A DNA stretch of 12,239 nucleotides from Deltaproteobacteria bacterium RIFOXYA12_FULL_61_11 (GCA_001799195.1 MGSU01000105.1:1-12239), one strand, 5' to 3'; numbered from the stretch's first letter, positions 1-7,805 are shown. Notes: generated from the letters alone by a model not told the origin. Numbers and translations are program-made.

Positions 1-1018
1 CCTCGTTGAGGAAACGCTCGAAGAACAGGTCGTGGCGCAGCGGGTCGACGTGCGTGATGCGCAAGGCGTAGGCCACGATCGACGAGGCCGCCGAGCCCCG
101 GCCACAGGTCAAGCCCGAGCGGCTCACGATGTCCTCGACCACCAGGAAGTAATCGGCAAACCCCTTGTTCCGGATCAGGTTCAGCTCGTGTTCGAGACGT
201 TCGAGGATGGGCCGGTCGAGGCGGCCGTAACGCTCGCGTAAACCCTGGAGACTCTTCTCGCGCAGTCGCCGGAAGGACTCCTCGGGAGAGGCTCCGAAGG
301 CCGGGAAGACCAGGCTGCCCCAGGGCGGTTCGCGGAGAGCGCAGCGCTCGGCGATCTCATGTCGGGTATGGTGGAGCGCCGGATCCTGGGGGAACATCCG
401 CGGCAGGTCGGCCAGTCCGTCGAGGCAGGCCCTGGGAGAGACCAACTCCCCGGGTGGGACCGCTTCCAACGAGCTGCAACGGGCAATGGCCCGCAGCAAT
501 CGGTGCAGGGCGTAGCCCTCCGGTTCGGCGAACCAGACCGGATGCAGGGCCACGGCCGTAAGGCCGTTGCGGCGCGCCCAGAGAACCTCCTGGTGGGTGT
601 TCTGCTCGAGGGTCGAGAGGGCGAGATACCCCTGCGCACCAAGCTCCAGGGCCAGCTCACGCAACGGGGTGAGCACGACCACCCCATTGCAGTCGCCGCG
701 CAGCTCGGCGATGAGGTCGAAGTCCTCGTGCCGGTGGTAGCCCGAAACCAATCGACAGATTCGGCTGTAACCCTCCGGACTCTCGGCCAGGAGCACGGTC
801 GGCAGCCCGTGCAAGAGCAACTCGACCCCGATCAGCGGCACGAGCCCGCGATCGCGGGCAGCCTCGAAGCAGCGCACCGCACCGTAGAGACCGTCGCGCT
901 CGGTGAAGGCCAAGAACCGACACCCTCTCGCCGCCGCTGCCTCGCACATGGCCTCGGGCTGATCGACGCCACGCTGCATGCTGAAGCAGGTGTGGACGTT
1001 GAGCAGGACCTCGTTCAT
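1..1018 (-). CDS. dnaE2: Error-prone DNA polymerase III alpha-type subunit, DnaE2/ImuC, N-terminal part (cut by window edge)
   Basis: The reading frame is open from an ATG at 1018 to the window edge, giving 339 N-terminal residues. Residues 1-65 are a PHP domain: it starts MNEVLLNVHTCFSMQRG and ends its first block with GLVPLIGVE. Residues 283-339 are the start of the C-family palm, with NKGFADYFLVVEDIV, then CGRGSAASS and DLFFERFLNE. This is a DnaE replicative-type polymerase; the palm catalytic aspartates lie beyond the window. The PHP metal ligands are degraded: the usual HxH reads NVH, and the usual TDH reads TER, which argues against PHP nuclease activity. Its start overlaps the ImuB-like gene stop by 4 bases (ATGA) and has no own Shine-Dalgarno, so translation is probably coupled. 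By family knowledge, DnaE2/ImuC performs mutagenic translesion synthesis with ImuB. A housekeeping DnaE is less likely because of this partner. Confidence 0.88.
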   Translation of the reverse strand, partial: MNEVLLNVHTCFSMQRGVDQPEAMCEAAAARGCRFLAFTERDGLYGAVRCFEAARDRGLVPLIGVELLLHGLPTVLLAESPEGYSRICRLVSGYHRHEDFDLIAELRGDCNGVVVLTPLRELALELGAQGYLALSTLEQNTHQEVLWARRNGLTAVALHPVWFAEPEGYALHRLLRAIARCSSLEAVPPGELVSPRACLDGLADLPRMFPQDPALHHTRHEIAERCALREPPWGSLVFPAFGASPEESFRRLREKSLQGLRERYGRLDRPILERLEHELNLIRNKGFADYFLVVEDIVSRSGLTCGRGSAASSIVAYALRITHVDPLRHDLFFERFLNE

Positions 1019-2220
1019 GGGCGCGGTGACAGTTCTTTCTCTGTTCCACCGGCGAACAAGGTCAAGCCGCGGCGCAGGGCCTTCTCGCCGAAGCGGGCCC
1101 GGACCGCGTCCTGGACCTGGCAGAGCCGGCGTCGGGCGAGACTCTCGTGGCTCTCCCACAAGGTCAGTTGGCGCGGACGATCGGCAGCTTCGAGCAGGTC
1201 GAGGGTCAGCCGCACGCGGCGGACTCGCACCCGGCGGGTGTGGATGCGTTGCAGGAGGTCGCCGGCCGCGGAGAGCAGATCGCCCTCGAGGTCAGTCGGC
1301 GACTGCAGGACCACCCGACCGGCGGCGAGCTCGTGATCGGCATGGAGGAGTTCGAGGGCCACCCTCCCGGCTTCCAACCGCGCTCGGCGCAGCGTGCCGG
1401 CAGCGCGCTCGAGCAGGAGGAAGACTTCGCCGAGGAGCCGTTCGGAGCTGTTGCTGTCTTCGGACAAGGCCACGGTTTCGACCACCTGGGAGCCTACCGG
1501 AGCGGGACACACCGCGCTGTCGTCCTTGCCGACGGCCTCAGCGGCGAGCAGCGGGGCCTGGTTACCGAAGACCAATCGCATCGCCCGCGACGGCAGCCCG
1601 GCAAGATCCCCGATACGCCGCACCGCCAATTCGTCGAGACGCTCGCGCCAGCATCCCAGGGCAAGGGAGGGCAACAACCAGACCGGGTGAGGAGCCAGGA
1701 AGGCTGCCTCGTTACCCGACCGGACCACGGCGAGGTCCTCGCGGGGCGACACCTTGGCAACGATACGGCTGACCAGCTTGTTCGCGGCCAGCCCGAGGTT
1801 GAACTGCAAGGCCAGGCCGGTTCGGAGTTCGCGTTCGAGCCGATGGGCGAGGTCGGGGGGATGGCCGAACAACCTCGCCATGCCGGAGAGATCGAGATAG
1901 AGCCTGCCCGGCTTCCCCTCTTCGACCAGAGGAGAGAAGCGTGAGGCCAGCTCTCGGAGGCGGCCTTCGGCCCGCCGGTACAACTCGCTCCTCGGCGGCA
2001 ACACCCGCAGGCCGGAACAACGCCGCGAGGCCGCTCGCACGAGCATCCCTTTGCTCACCCCCTCGGCGCGGGCCTCGGAGGAGACGTGCAGGACCGTCGC
2101 CCTCGGCGACCAAAGCGCGGCGAGGACCACCGGCCTACCGCGCAAAGCGGGATCCAGCGTACGTTCGACGGCTATCGGAAAGGCGGGGCAGTGGACGTAG
2201 AGGACCGGACGATCGGCCAT
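1015..2220 (-). CDS. imuB: ImuB-like, catalytically dead Y-family DNA polymerase
   Basis: The 401-residue protein has the Y-family (DinB/ImuB) fold signature: LYVHCPAFPIAVE at 7-19, GRLYLDLSG at 105-113, the helix-hairpin-helix-like RIGDLAGLPS near 202-211, and a little-finger region to about 340. The catalytic acids are gone. Aligned to DinB VDMDAFF, the two aspartates are H10 and P12; aligned to SIDEAFLD, the D-E pair is G105-R106. This loss is characteristic of ImuB, a scaffold that brings DnaE2 to the clamp. A clamp-binding motif QLTLW sits at 351-355. It is shorter than typical ImuB (around 500 residues), closer to DinB length, because little follows the clamp motif. GGAGG lies 6 bases before the ATG. 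The gene overlaps dnaE2 by 4 bases. No imuA or lexA is in view. Confidence 0.82.
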   Translation of the reverse strand: MADRPVLYVHCPAFPIAVERTLDPALRGRPVVLAALWSPRATVLHVSSEARAEGVSKGMLVRAASRRCSGLRVLPPRSELYRRAEGRLRELASRFSPLVEEGKPGRLYLDLSGMARLFGHPPDLAHRLERELRTGLALQFNLGLAANKLVSRIVAKVSPREDLAVVRSGNEAAFLAPHPVWLLPSLALGCWRERLDELAVRRIGDLAGLPSRAMRLVFGNQAPLLAAEAVGKDDSAVCPAPVGSQVVETVALSEDSNSSERLLGEVFLLLERAAGTLRRARLEAGRVALELLHADHELAAGRVVLQSPTDLEGDLLSAAGDLLQRIHTRRVRVRRVRLTLDLLEAADRPRQLTLWESHESLARRRLCQVQDAVRARFGEKALRRGLTLFAGGTEKELSPRP

Positions 2221-2255
2221 GGGACCCCTCCGCGCGGGGAGCGCGTCATGACCTT

Positions 2256-2284
2256 ACGGTAGCCGAAAGTTTTACGAAAGTCAA
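2256..2284 (-). promoter_or_regulatory. Predicted promoter of the imuB-dnaE2 operon
   Basis: On the minus strand TTGACT (2284-2279) is followed by a 17-base spacer and TACCGT (2261-2256). The -35 matches 5 of 6 bases; the -10 is weak at 3 of 6. The -35 contains the TGA stop of the upstream secreted-protein gene, so the cassette may have its own promoter inside the end of its neighbour. The start point would be near 2249, leaving a leader of about 30 bases. Confidence 0.45.
2264..2281 (-). repeat. 11-bp-spaced direct repeat in the imuB promoter, possible operator
   Basis: On the minus strand ACTTTCG occurs at 2281-2275 and again at 2270-2264, an 11-base period, inside the -35/-10 spacer. The arrangement TTTC-N7-TTTC resembles in geometry the GTTC-N7-GTTC direct-repeat SOS box of alphaproteobacterial LexA, but the first base of each half differs. 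A regulator-binding site here is an inference from position and from the known damage control of imuB-dnaE2 operons. Confidence 0.3.
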
Positions 2285-3195
2285 TGGTAGATGAAGGGCA
2301 TCGGCGCATGCTTTGCCAGCTCGCGCACCTCGGCTTCGTTGACCTTGCGCACGATCACCTGGCGAATCCATTCCTGGGGTACGGAGCCGGGAATCTTGGC
2401 CTCCAGTCGGCCGAGGTTGTTGTGCATGATCAGGTTCCAGAACTGATCGACGCCCTTGGCCGCAAGGAGTTGCTGGAGAAGGTCGAGCCGTTCCCGTTCG
2501 CTGCGCTGGCGGAGATACTGTAGCACGAGTAACGCATAGTACTCTTTCCAGTGCGCTTTGACGACGATGGTATCGGCATACCCGCGCGCGTGTTCAGCCA
2601 CATAAGCATAGGGTTTGGTGAGATCCACCCCGCGATGGCGGGAGAGGAACCAGGCGCCGTTCCACCGAGAGGCCCAGGTTCCCGCAGGGAGCTTGGCTTC
2701 GTCGAGGACCAGCGCGACGTCTCCGTAACGGATGTCGCCGCTCGGATACCCGACCGTGGCGAAAACTCCGCCCCAGGCGCCGAAGAGCTGGTGCTCGGCC
2801 TGCATAAAGGTAGGCAACACCTTATTTTTGTTGTCGCCCACGGTGTTGAGGCGGCGATGCTCGAAGAGGTCAGTCAGACGTTTCAACTTGGTGCGATGGA
2901 CGACCGGGAAGGCCAAGGTGGCCATCTTGTCGCGCAACGCCTTTTCCTCGGGACCGAGGACCCCAACTTCTGCGGCAATCTTGGCAACGTTCGCCTTCGA
3001 GAGCCGGGTCAGGGCCGCGGTGATCTCTGCGGCAGTGTAGTCTTGTTTGACCGGCATCCCGAGACTCTTGGCCGACGCCCGGACAAGGGGTTCGCCGAGC
3101 AGATCGACCGGGTCGGCCGTGGCTACCCCTTGCAACAAGAGGAGTAGGATGAGCAGAGGAAGCCCGATCGGGTTGAGTTGGGGCGGGCGGCGCAT
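2281..3195 (-). CDS. Secreted protein of unknown function, 304 residues
   Basis: I do not recognise the family. The start at 3195 is chosen because it gives a classical signal peptide (MRRPPQLN, a leucine-rich core at about 10-21, then QGVATA with cleavage before DPV at about 28) and has GGAG 5 bases upstream; an upstream in-frame extension to 3342 runs back into the preceding gene. The mature part is mostly predicted helical, with a charged segment at 84-126. A conserved-looking core follows at 130-164 (FMQAEHQLFGAWGGVF, then DIRYGDVALVLDE). After it comes an aromatic- and basic-rich segment at 174-220 and a long charged helix at 222-247. There are no cysteines in the mature protein. The RYGDVALVL segment is faintly like loops in ADP-ribosyltransferase-fold proteins, but I cannot place catalytic residues. 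It lies 71 bases downstream of the U32 gene on the same strand. Confidence 0.72.
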   Translation of the reverse strand: MRRPPQLNPIGLPLLILLLLLQGVATADPVDLLGEPLVRASAKSLGMPVKQDYTAAEITAALTRLSKANVAKIAAEVGVLGPEEKALRDKMATLAFPVVHRTKLKRLTDLFEHRRLNTVGDNKNKVLPTFMQAEHQLFGAWGGVFATVGYPSGDIRYGDVALVLDEAKLPAGTWASRWNGAWFLSRHRGVDLTKPYAYVAEHARGYADTIVVKAHWKEYYALLVLQYLRQRSERERLDLLQQLLAAKGVDQFWNLIMHNNLGRLEAKIPGSVPQEWIRQVIVRKVNEAEVRELAKHAPMPFIYH

Positions 3196-3266
3196 TAGCG
3201 CTCCGCAATGCAGGGCAACTGAACCAGAGTCATACCACAAGAATCTCCTGGAAGAAACCCCGGAAC

Positions 3267-5192
3267 TCAACGATCCTCTCCACCCGGCGCATCGGATCCC
3301 GCAGGGGTCAGGAGCCCGAGTTCGACGAGGTCCATACCGCAATCCCCGCAGGTCAGTTCCAGCCGCAGGCTCCGACCCCGCTCGTCAACCAAGGTAAGAG
3401 GCCCAAGGGGTGCCAACTCCGGCGAGCGCCGGCGGCATCTCCCAAGCTCTTCGAGCACGCAGTATCGCGTACGCATCACCCGGCTCCCCTGCAAACTACC
3501 GCCGGCTTCCGGCGCCCATTCGACCACCTCTGCGCCGTGGAAGCGGTAGAAGGCCTCGGCCTCCCGGTTGAGAACGTTATCCTCGTACCCTACCGTCGCC
3601 AGAGGACTACGAGCCGTGGCCTCACAGGGGGCTCGACCCGTCCGAGGCCTGGCCCGCAGGCGCAAGGCGAGCAAGTCCTCGAGAGCAGCGCGGCGCAGTC
3701 CATTGAGGATGGAGACCGGGAGGAAGGGCATCACGGCTGAGACAACCTGACACTCGCTGCACGAAAACCCGCTGGACCCGGTGCGACGGAGCTGACGCTC
3801 GAGGGTCGCCGCTGCATCCGAGGGGTGGTCGGCCGCGGCCCAGGCGTAGGCCAGACGTTTCTCGACGGTCAACCCATCTTCGTCGGTAGCGCAGAGGAGC
3901 AGCGCTCCCGGTTCGACGAGCAGGGAAAAACGCACCTCGATACTCCGAACGCTGCGTCCGGCAAGAACGGCCTTCCGATGCGCCTGATCGCGGTTCCGCC
4001 AGACACGGTCGCCGAGTTCGAGTCCTTCTACCCGCTCCAGGGTTGTTCTAGCTCCGTGGACCGCCAACACCGAGGCTCCGTGGAGGAGGTTGTCCCGGTC
4101 GAACCAGCATACGCCATCTCCGGCAGTGAGCTGCACCTCGCCGCTCAACTCGATTGTCCTCCCGCGCAACGCGCGGACGACCCCGAGCTCCTCTCCGAGC
4201 ATGGCCGGGGTGCGGTGTTCCGCGATGGAAGAGGATCTCCCGAGCAGGAAATAGGTGGTCGTGCCGCGATTGAAGCCACACTCGGGCCGCGGTTCGAAAC
4301 CCAGCCGGGTCGTTCCGGAGGAGGTTTTACGCAGCCCACGCGGCGTCAACTCTTCGTCGAGGCGGAGACGATAGGCGCCGACCACATCGCGCACGTAGAC
4401 CTCGTCCTTGAGCCGGCCTTCGATCTTGAACGAGGTAATGCCCAGGTCGAGCAGGGTACCGAGTTGGGCCGAGAGGTCGAGGTCGCGCAGGGAGAGCAGG
4501 TGTCCCCCCGCAAGCTCGCGTCCTTCCCCATCGAGCAGTCGGTACCGCTGCCGGCAGGGCTGCGCGCACTCCCCTCGATTACCGCTGCGGCCTCCCCGGG
4601 CGAGACTGAGATGGCATCGGCCGCTCTGACCGACGCACAAGGAGCCGTGGACGAAGCATTCGAGCTCGATGGCACTAGCCTCGCGGATCGAACGCAGTTC
4701 GTCGAGCGAGAGCTCGCGGCCGAGGATGACCCGTGAGAAGCCCACCTGCTCGAGGAACCGGACCTTGGCAGGGGTGGAGTTATCGAGCTGCGTACTGGCG
4801 ATGAGGGGCAGATCGGGCAACTCCCGGCGCAGCAAACCGAGATCCTGGAGGATGAGGCCATCGACTCCGAGTTCGGCAAGCTCGCGGCACAGACGCACCG
4901 CCTCGTCCAGTTCGCTATCCCGGAGCAAGGTATTGACCGTGGCGTAGACCTTGACCCAGAAACGATGCGCATAGGCGCACAAGTCGGCGATAGCCCGGAG
5001 TTCGTTCCCCACCCGCGCCCTGGCACCGAAACGCGGAGCCCCCACGTAGACGGCATCGGCACCACTGTCGATCGCAGCGAGACCGCAGGGCAGATCGCGG
5101 GCAGGGGCCAACAACTCGATCCCGCACCGTCCGGAGAGAGGCGTAGACCGGGAGACCATGGATGGAGGATGATCCGAAAGAACCAGACTCAC
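3267..5192 (-). CDS. rlhA: U32 peptidase-family protein, RlhA-type (23S rRNA cytidine hydroxylation)
   Basis: The 641-residue protein has the full length of RlhA (E. coli YdcP, about 650 residues). The U32 TIM-barrel part starts with IELLAPARD at 25-33 and DAVYVGAPRFGAR at 46-58, continues with STQLDNST at 133-140, and has ECFVHGSLC plus GGRSGNRGECAQPCRQRY. The iron-sulfur cysteine set is C179, C186, C209 and C213. KIEGRLK is at 256-262. A C-terminal domain carries RYCVLEELGRC (C578, C586) and CGDCGM (C615, C618), a second cysteine quartet. By family knowledge RlhA is needed for 5-hydroxycytidine at 23S rRNA C2501, a step that uses prephenate metabolism. The GTG start at 5192 overlaps the EF-G stop (GTGA), which suggests coupling. 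An ATG at 5159 is the alternative start but has no Shine-Dalgarno. TrhP-type tRNA hydroxylase is less likely given the length and C-terminal domain. Confidence 0.85.
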   Translation of the reverse strand: MSLVLSDHPPSMVSRSTPLSGRCGIELLAPARDLPCGLAAIDSGADAVYVGAPRFGARARVGNELRAIADLCAYAHRFWVKVYATVNTLLRDSELDEAVRLCRELAELGVDGLILQDLGLLRRELPDLPLIASTQLDNSTPAKVRFLEQVGFSRVILGRELSLDELRSIREASAIELECFVHGSLCVGQSGRCHLSLARGGRSGNRGECAQPCRQRYRLLDGEGRELAGGHLLSLRDLDLSAQLGTLLDLGITSFKIEGRLKDEVYVRDVVGAYRLRLDEELTPRGLRKTSSGTTRLGFEPRPECGFNRGTTTYFLLGRSSSIAEHRTPAMLGEELGVVRALRGRTIELSGEVQLTAGDGVCWFDRDNLLHGASVLAVHGARTTLERVEGLELGDRVWRNRDQAHRKAVLAGRSVRSIEVRFSLLVEPGALLLCATDEDGLTVEKRLAYAWAAADHPSDAAATLERQLRRTGSSGFSCSECQVVSAVMPFLPVSILNGLRRAALEDLLALRLRARPRTGRAPCEATARSPLATVGYEDNVLNREAEAFYRFHGAEVVEWAPEAGGSLQGSRVMRTRYCVLEELGRCRRRSPELAPLGPLTLVDERGRSLRLELTCGDCGMDLVELGLLTPAGSDAPGGEDR

Positions 5193-7285
5193 TCTTCCGG
5201 ATGCCGGGATTGTTCGTACTTGGCCTTGAGCTTGTCGGCGATGACCGCAGGGACTTCCTCGTAATGGGAGAATTCCATGGTGTAGGAGCCCTTGCCGCTG
5301 GTCATGGAGGTCAAGTCATTGATATAGGTGAGTACTTCTGCCAGGGGAACCTGAGCCTTGATGACCTGGTTCTTCCCTTTCGCCTCCATACCCGAGACTC
5401 GACCGCGCCGTGAGGTGATGTCGCCCATGATATCGCCGAGATATTCCTCGGGGATGACCACCTGCATGGTGTAGACCGGCTCAAGAATAGTGGCCTTGGC
5501 CTCCGGCGCGACAAAGCCTTTCTTGAAGCCCATCGATCCGGCGATCTTGAAGGCCATTTCGGAAGAATCGACGTCATGGTACGAGCCGTCGACCACGTCG
5601 ATCTTGAGGTCGACCACCGGGAAGCCGGCGATTACGCCGTTGATCATGGCTTCGACAATGCCCTTTTCGACCGCGGGTATATATTGTTTGGGAATGACTC
5701 CGCCGACGATCTTATCGTTGAACTGGAAGCCATCGCCGCGCTTGTTGCCTTCCATCTCGATCCAACAGTCACCGAACTGGCCCCGGCCGCCGGACTGCTT
5801 CTTGTAACGACCCTGGACCCGAATCTTGCCTTTCATGGTCTCGCGGTAGGGGACCTCGGGGGTATCGAACTCCATATCGACGCCGAACTTGCGGCGGATC
5901 TTCTCGGCAACGGTCTCGAGGTGGACCAGGCCCATACCGGTCATCACCATGGCCTTGCTGACCTCGCTCCGGCTGATTGTGAGCGCGGTATCTTCCTCGC
6001 GGATGCGGTTGAGGGCATTGGCGATCTTATCCTCGTCACCCTTGGTCTTGGGATGTACCGCATAGCTGATCAAACCGGGTAGCGGTTTCACCGAGGGAAG
6101 TACGATCGCCTGTTTCTCGTCGCAGAAGGTGTCGCCGGTGAAGGTACCCTTGAGTTTCGCCACCGCGATGATGTCGCCGGTGACGATATCGCCGACCGGT
6201 TCGGTTTTCTTGCCCAAGAGATAGTAAACGTTGGAGATCTTCTCGCGTTGACTGCGAGTTTGGTTATAGACCGTGGCATCACAACTCGTCTTGCCCGAGA
6301 AGATGCGCACCAGATTGAGCCGGCCGGCGAACTGATCGACGATGGTCTTGAAGACCAAACCCGAGAGCGGGGCCTCGTTGACCGTCTCGAAACACAACTC
6401 TTCTGCGGTACCCGGCTTGGTCCCCTTGATCGTCTTGCGTTGGAGGGGATTGGGACAGTATGCGACGATGAAATCGAGCAACTCGCGCACCCCGATCAGT
6501 TTGTGCGCCGAACCGAGCAGGACAGGGGTGAAACGAGCATCGGCCATACCCTGGCGCAGACCGAGTTGGATCTCCTCGGGGCTCAACTCGCCCTGCTCGA
6601 GATATTTCTCCAAGGTGGCATCGTTGCATTCCGCGATCTTCTCGACGGCTTGTTCCAGGATCTCGGCAACCTTGTCCTTCAGCGAGGCGGGAACCTCGTC
6701 CTTGCTCACCGTACCGCGTTCGTCCTTCACCGTGTGCACTTTGTTCTCGAGCACGTCGACCAGACCCGAGAAAGTTGTCTCTTCCCCCACAGGGACTTGG
6801 AGCAGGAGGGGATTGATACCTTCGAAGGAACGTTGGATATCGGCGCGGACGTCCTGGAACTTCGCCCGTTCCTTCTCCATTTTATTGATGAAGATGAGGG
6901 TGGGAAGACCGTGCTCGCGGGCAAGGTCCCACGCTTTTTCCGATTGGACCTTGACCCCGTCGACGGCATCCACGACCAGGATCACGCAGTCCATACCGGA
7001 GATGCTGCAACGCGCGTCGGCGAAGAAATTCATGTCGCCCGGGGTGTCCAAAATGTTGATGCGGTACTTTTGCCACTCGCAGTTGGCGACCGAGGTGCTG
7101 ATCGACATGTGCCGACCGAATTCTTCCGGTTCGTAGTCGAGGGTGGTGTTGCCGTCATCGATCTTGCCCAGGCGTTCGATCCTGCCGCTGGAGAACAGCA
7201 TTCCCTCACCCAGCGAGGTCTTCCCCGCGCCGGCATGCCCCATCAGCCCGATGTTCCTGAGCTGTTCCGATGTGTACTTCGCCAT
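5189..7285 (-). CDS. fusA: Elongation factor G-like GTPase (EF-G2 subfamily) with altered GTPase motifs
   Basis: The 698-residue protein has all five EF-G domains. The GTPase is at about 1-270, then domain II (GLVFKTIVDQFAGRLNLVRI), domain III (to about 470, with MVMTGMGLVHLE), domain IV (KKQSGGRGQFGDCWIE) and the C-terminal domain (ILEPVYTMQVVIPEEYLGDI). The start at 7285 has AGGAG 5 bases upstream; a GTG at 7291 sits on that site. G1 is GHAGAGKT (16-23) and the switch I region reads EEFGRHMSI rather than ERGITI, both features of the EF-G-like subfamily rather than canonical EF-G. G3 is DTPGD, so the catalytic-type His after DTPG is Asp84. G4 is NKME, with Glu137 in place of the guanine-specifying Asp (codon GAG). 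It may be a translocation or recycling variant, or a quality-control factor; whether the genome also has canonical EF-G cannot be seen. It heads the pair with rlhA. Confidence 0.9.
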   Translation of the reverse strand: MAKYTSEQLRNIGLMGHAGAGKTSLGEGMLFSSGRIERLGKIDDGNTTLDYEPEEFGRHMSISTSVANCEWQKYRINILDTPGDMNFFADARCSISGMDCVILVVDAVDGVKVQSEKAWDLAREHGLPTLIFINKMEKERAKFQDVRADIQRSFEGINPLLLQVPVGEETTFSGLVDVLENKVHTVKDERGTVSKDEVPASLKDKVAEILEQAVEKIAECNDATLEKYLEQGELSPEEIQLGLRQGMADARFTPVLLGSAHKLIGVRELLDFIVAYCPNPLQRKTIKGTKPGTAEELCFETVNEAPLSGLVFKTIVDQFAGRLNLVRIFSGKTSCDATVYNQTRSQREKISNVYYLLGKKTEPVGDIVTGDIIAVAKLKGTFTGDTFCDEKQAIVLPSVKPLPGLISYAVHPKTKGDEDKIANALNRIREEDTALTISRSEVSKAMVMTGMGLVHLETVAEKIRRKFGVDMEFDTPEVPYRETMKGKIRVQGRYKKQSGGRGQFGDCWIEMEGNKRGDGFQFNDKIVGGVIPKQYIPAVEKGIVEAMINGVIAGFPVVDLKIDVVDGSYHDVDSSEMAFKIAGSMGFKKGFVAPEAKATILEPVYTMQVVIPEEYLGDIMGDITSRRGRVSGMEAKGKNQVIKAQVPLAEVLTYINDLTSMTSGKGSYTMEFSHYEEVPAVIADKLKAKYEQSRHPEE

Positions 7286-7405
7286 GACCACTCCTGGTAT
7301 CGTGAAAATCCTCGTCCTGCTCCTGCTCGCTCTGACCGGATGAGCCCGGGAGGAGTAGCCGGCCTTCGGAATACGTCCAGACCGGGTAGGAACAATACTG
7401 GAGGC

Positions 7406-7434
7406 CTCTTAGCAAATGAGTTCCGCCGTGGCAA
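7406..7434 (-). promoter_or_regulatory. Possible promoter of the EF-G/rlhA pair in the 229-base gap after the PilZ gene
   Basis: On the minus strand TTGCCA (7434-7429, 5 of 6 matches) is followed by 17 bases and TAAGAG (7411-7406, only 3 of 6). It would give a leader of about 115 bases before the EF-G start. The remaining gap (7286-7514) is GC-rich, with several short CCGG-containing inverted repeats but no strong hairpin or gene that I can support. Confidence 0.3.
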
Positions 7435-7514
7435 GACAATTCCCATTCGGGCCGATCGGATCGGGGGAGAGTCGCGATAGGTTCATGGAAAAATTTCGGC
7501 GGGAGCCCGGTGAC

Positions 7515-7805
7515 CTAGTATTCCTGGGCTTCCTCGGACTGGCGGACGTTCTGCCAACGGAAGTGGACTACCATGGTATTAGGAGTTCCGTTCGGTCCCT
7601 GGACCCTCCCGGAAAGGCGTATGATCTGGGTCGTGCGGGGCTGCAGGAATTCGAGGTCCACTATGGTCCCGGCTTCGAGCAAGCGCTCGGCCGCGATGAC
7701 CACCCCGTCTTTGTCGAGATGTTCGACCGTACCCGCGAAGTCGCATTCTTCCGTACGGAAGGTGATCGGGAAGGTTTCAAAAATCCTGTTCGTCGCTCCT
7801 GTCAT
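7515..7805 (-). CDS. PilZ-like domain protein with degenerate c-di-GMP motifs
   Basis: The 96-residue protein resembles a single PilZ beta-barrel: alternating strands around TFPITFRTEE (11-20), CDFAGTVEHLDKDGVVIAAE (21-40), a turn plus AGTIVDLEF (45-53), IIRLSGRVQG (61-70) and NTMVVHFRW (76-84). Canonical PilZ domains bind cyclic di-GMP through an N-terminal RxxxR and a D/NxSxxG motif. Here neither is intact; the second position reads LDKDGVVI. So the fold is likely but ligand binding is doubtful. The start at 7805 is supported by AGGAGG, 6 bases upstream. A longer in-frame extension to 8207 lacks such a site and overlaps the divergent gene. It is transcribed divergently from the TolB-like gene and lies 229 bases before the EF-G-like gene. 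Confidence 0.6.
   Translation of the reverse strand: MTGATNRIFETFPITFRTEECDFAGTVEHLDKDGVVIAAERLLEAGTIVDLEFLQPRTTQIIRLSGRVQGPNGTPNTMVVHFRWQNVRQSEEAQEY

Noticed and set aside
359-1336. 325-residue plus-strand ORF across the dnaE2 and imuB genes
   Set aside because: Antisense to two recognised polymerase genes; low-complexity Arg/Gly/Gln content and no domain.
3196-3342. N-terminal extension of the 304-residue secreted protein
   Set aside because: It would bury the signal peptide and overlaps the end of rlhA.
3825-4736. 303-residue plus-strand ORF opposite rlhA
   Set aside because: Antisense shadow of a full-length U32 protein, without a ribosome-binding site or family signature.
6248-7480. 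410-residue plus-strand ORF opposite the EF-G-like gene
   Set aside because: It lies fully antisense to a confidently identified gene; its composition follows from the opposite-strand codons, and it has no recognisable domain.
7486-7514. Intrinsic terminator after the PilZ-like gene
   Set aside because: There is an ATTTTT run on the minus strand, but the preceding CGGG-CT-CCCG stem has a loop too tight to form well; no better stem is present.
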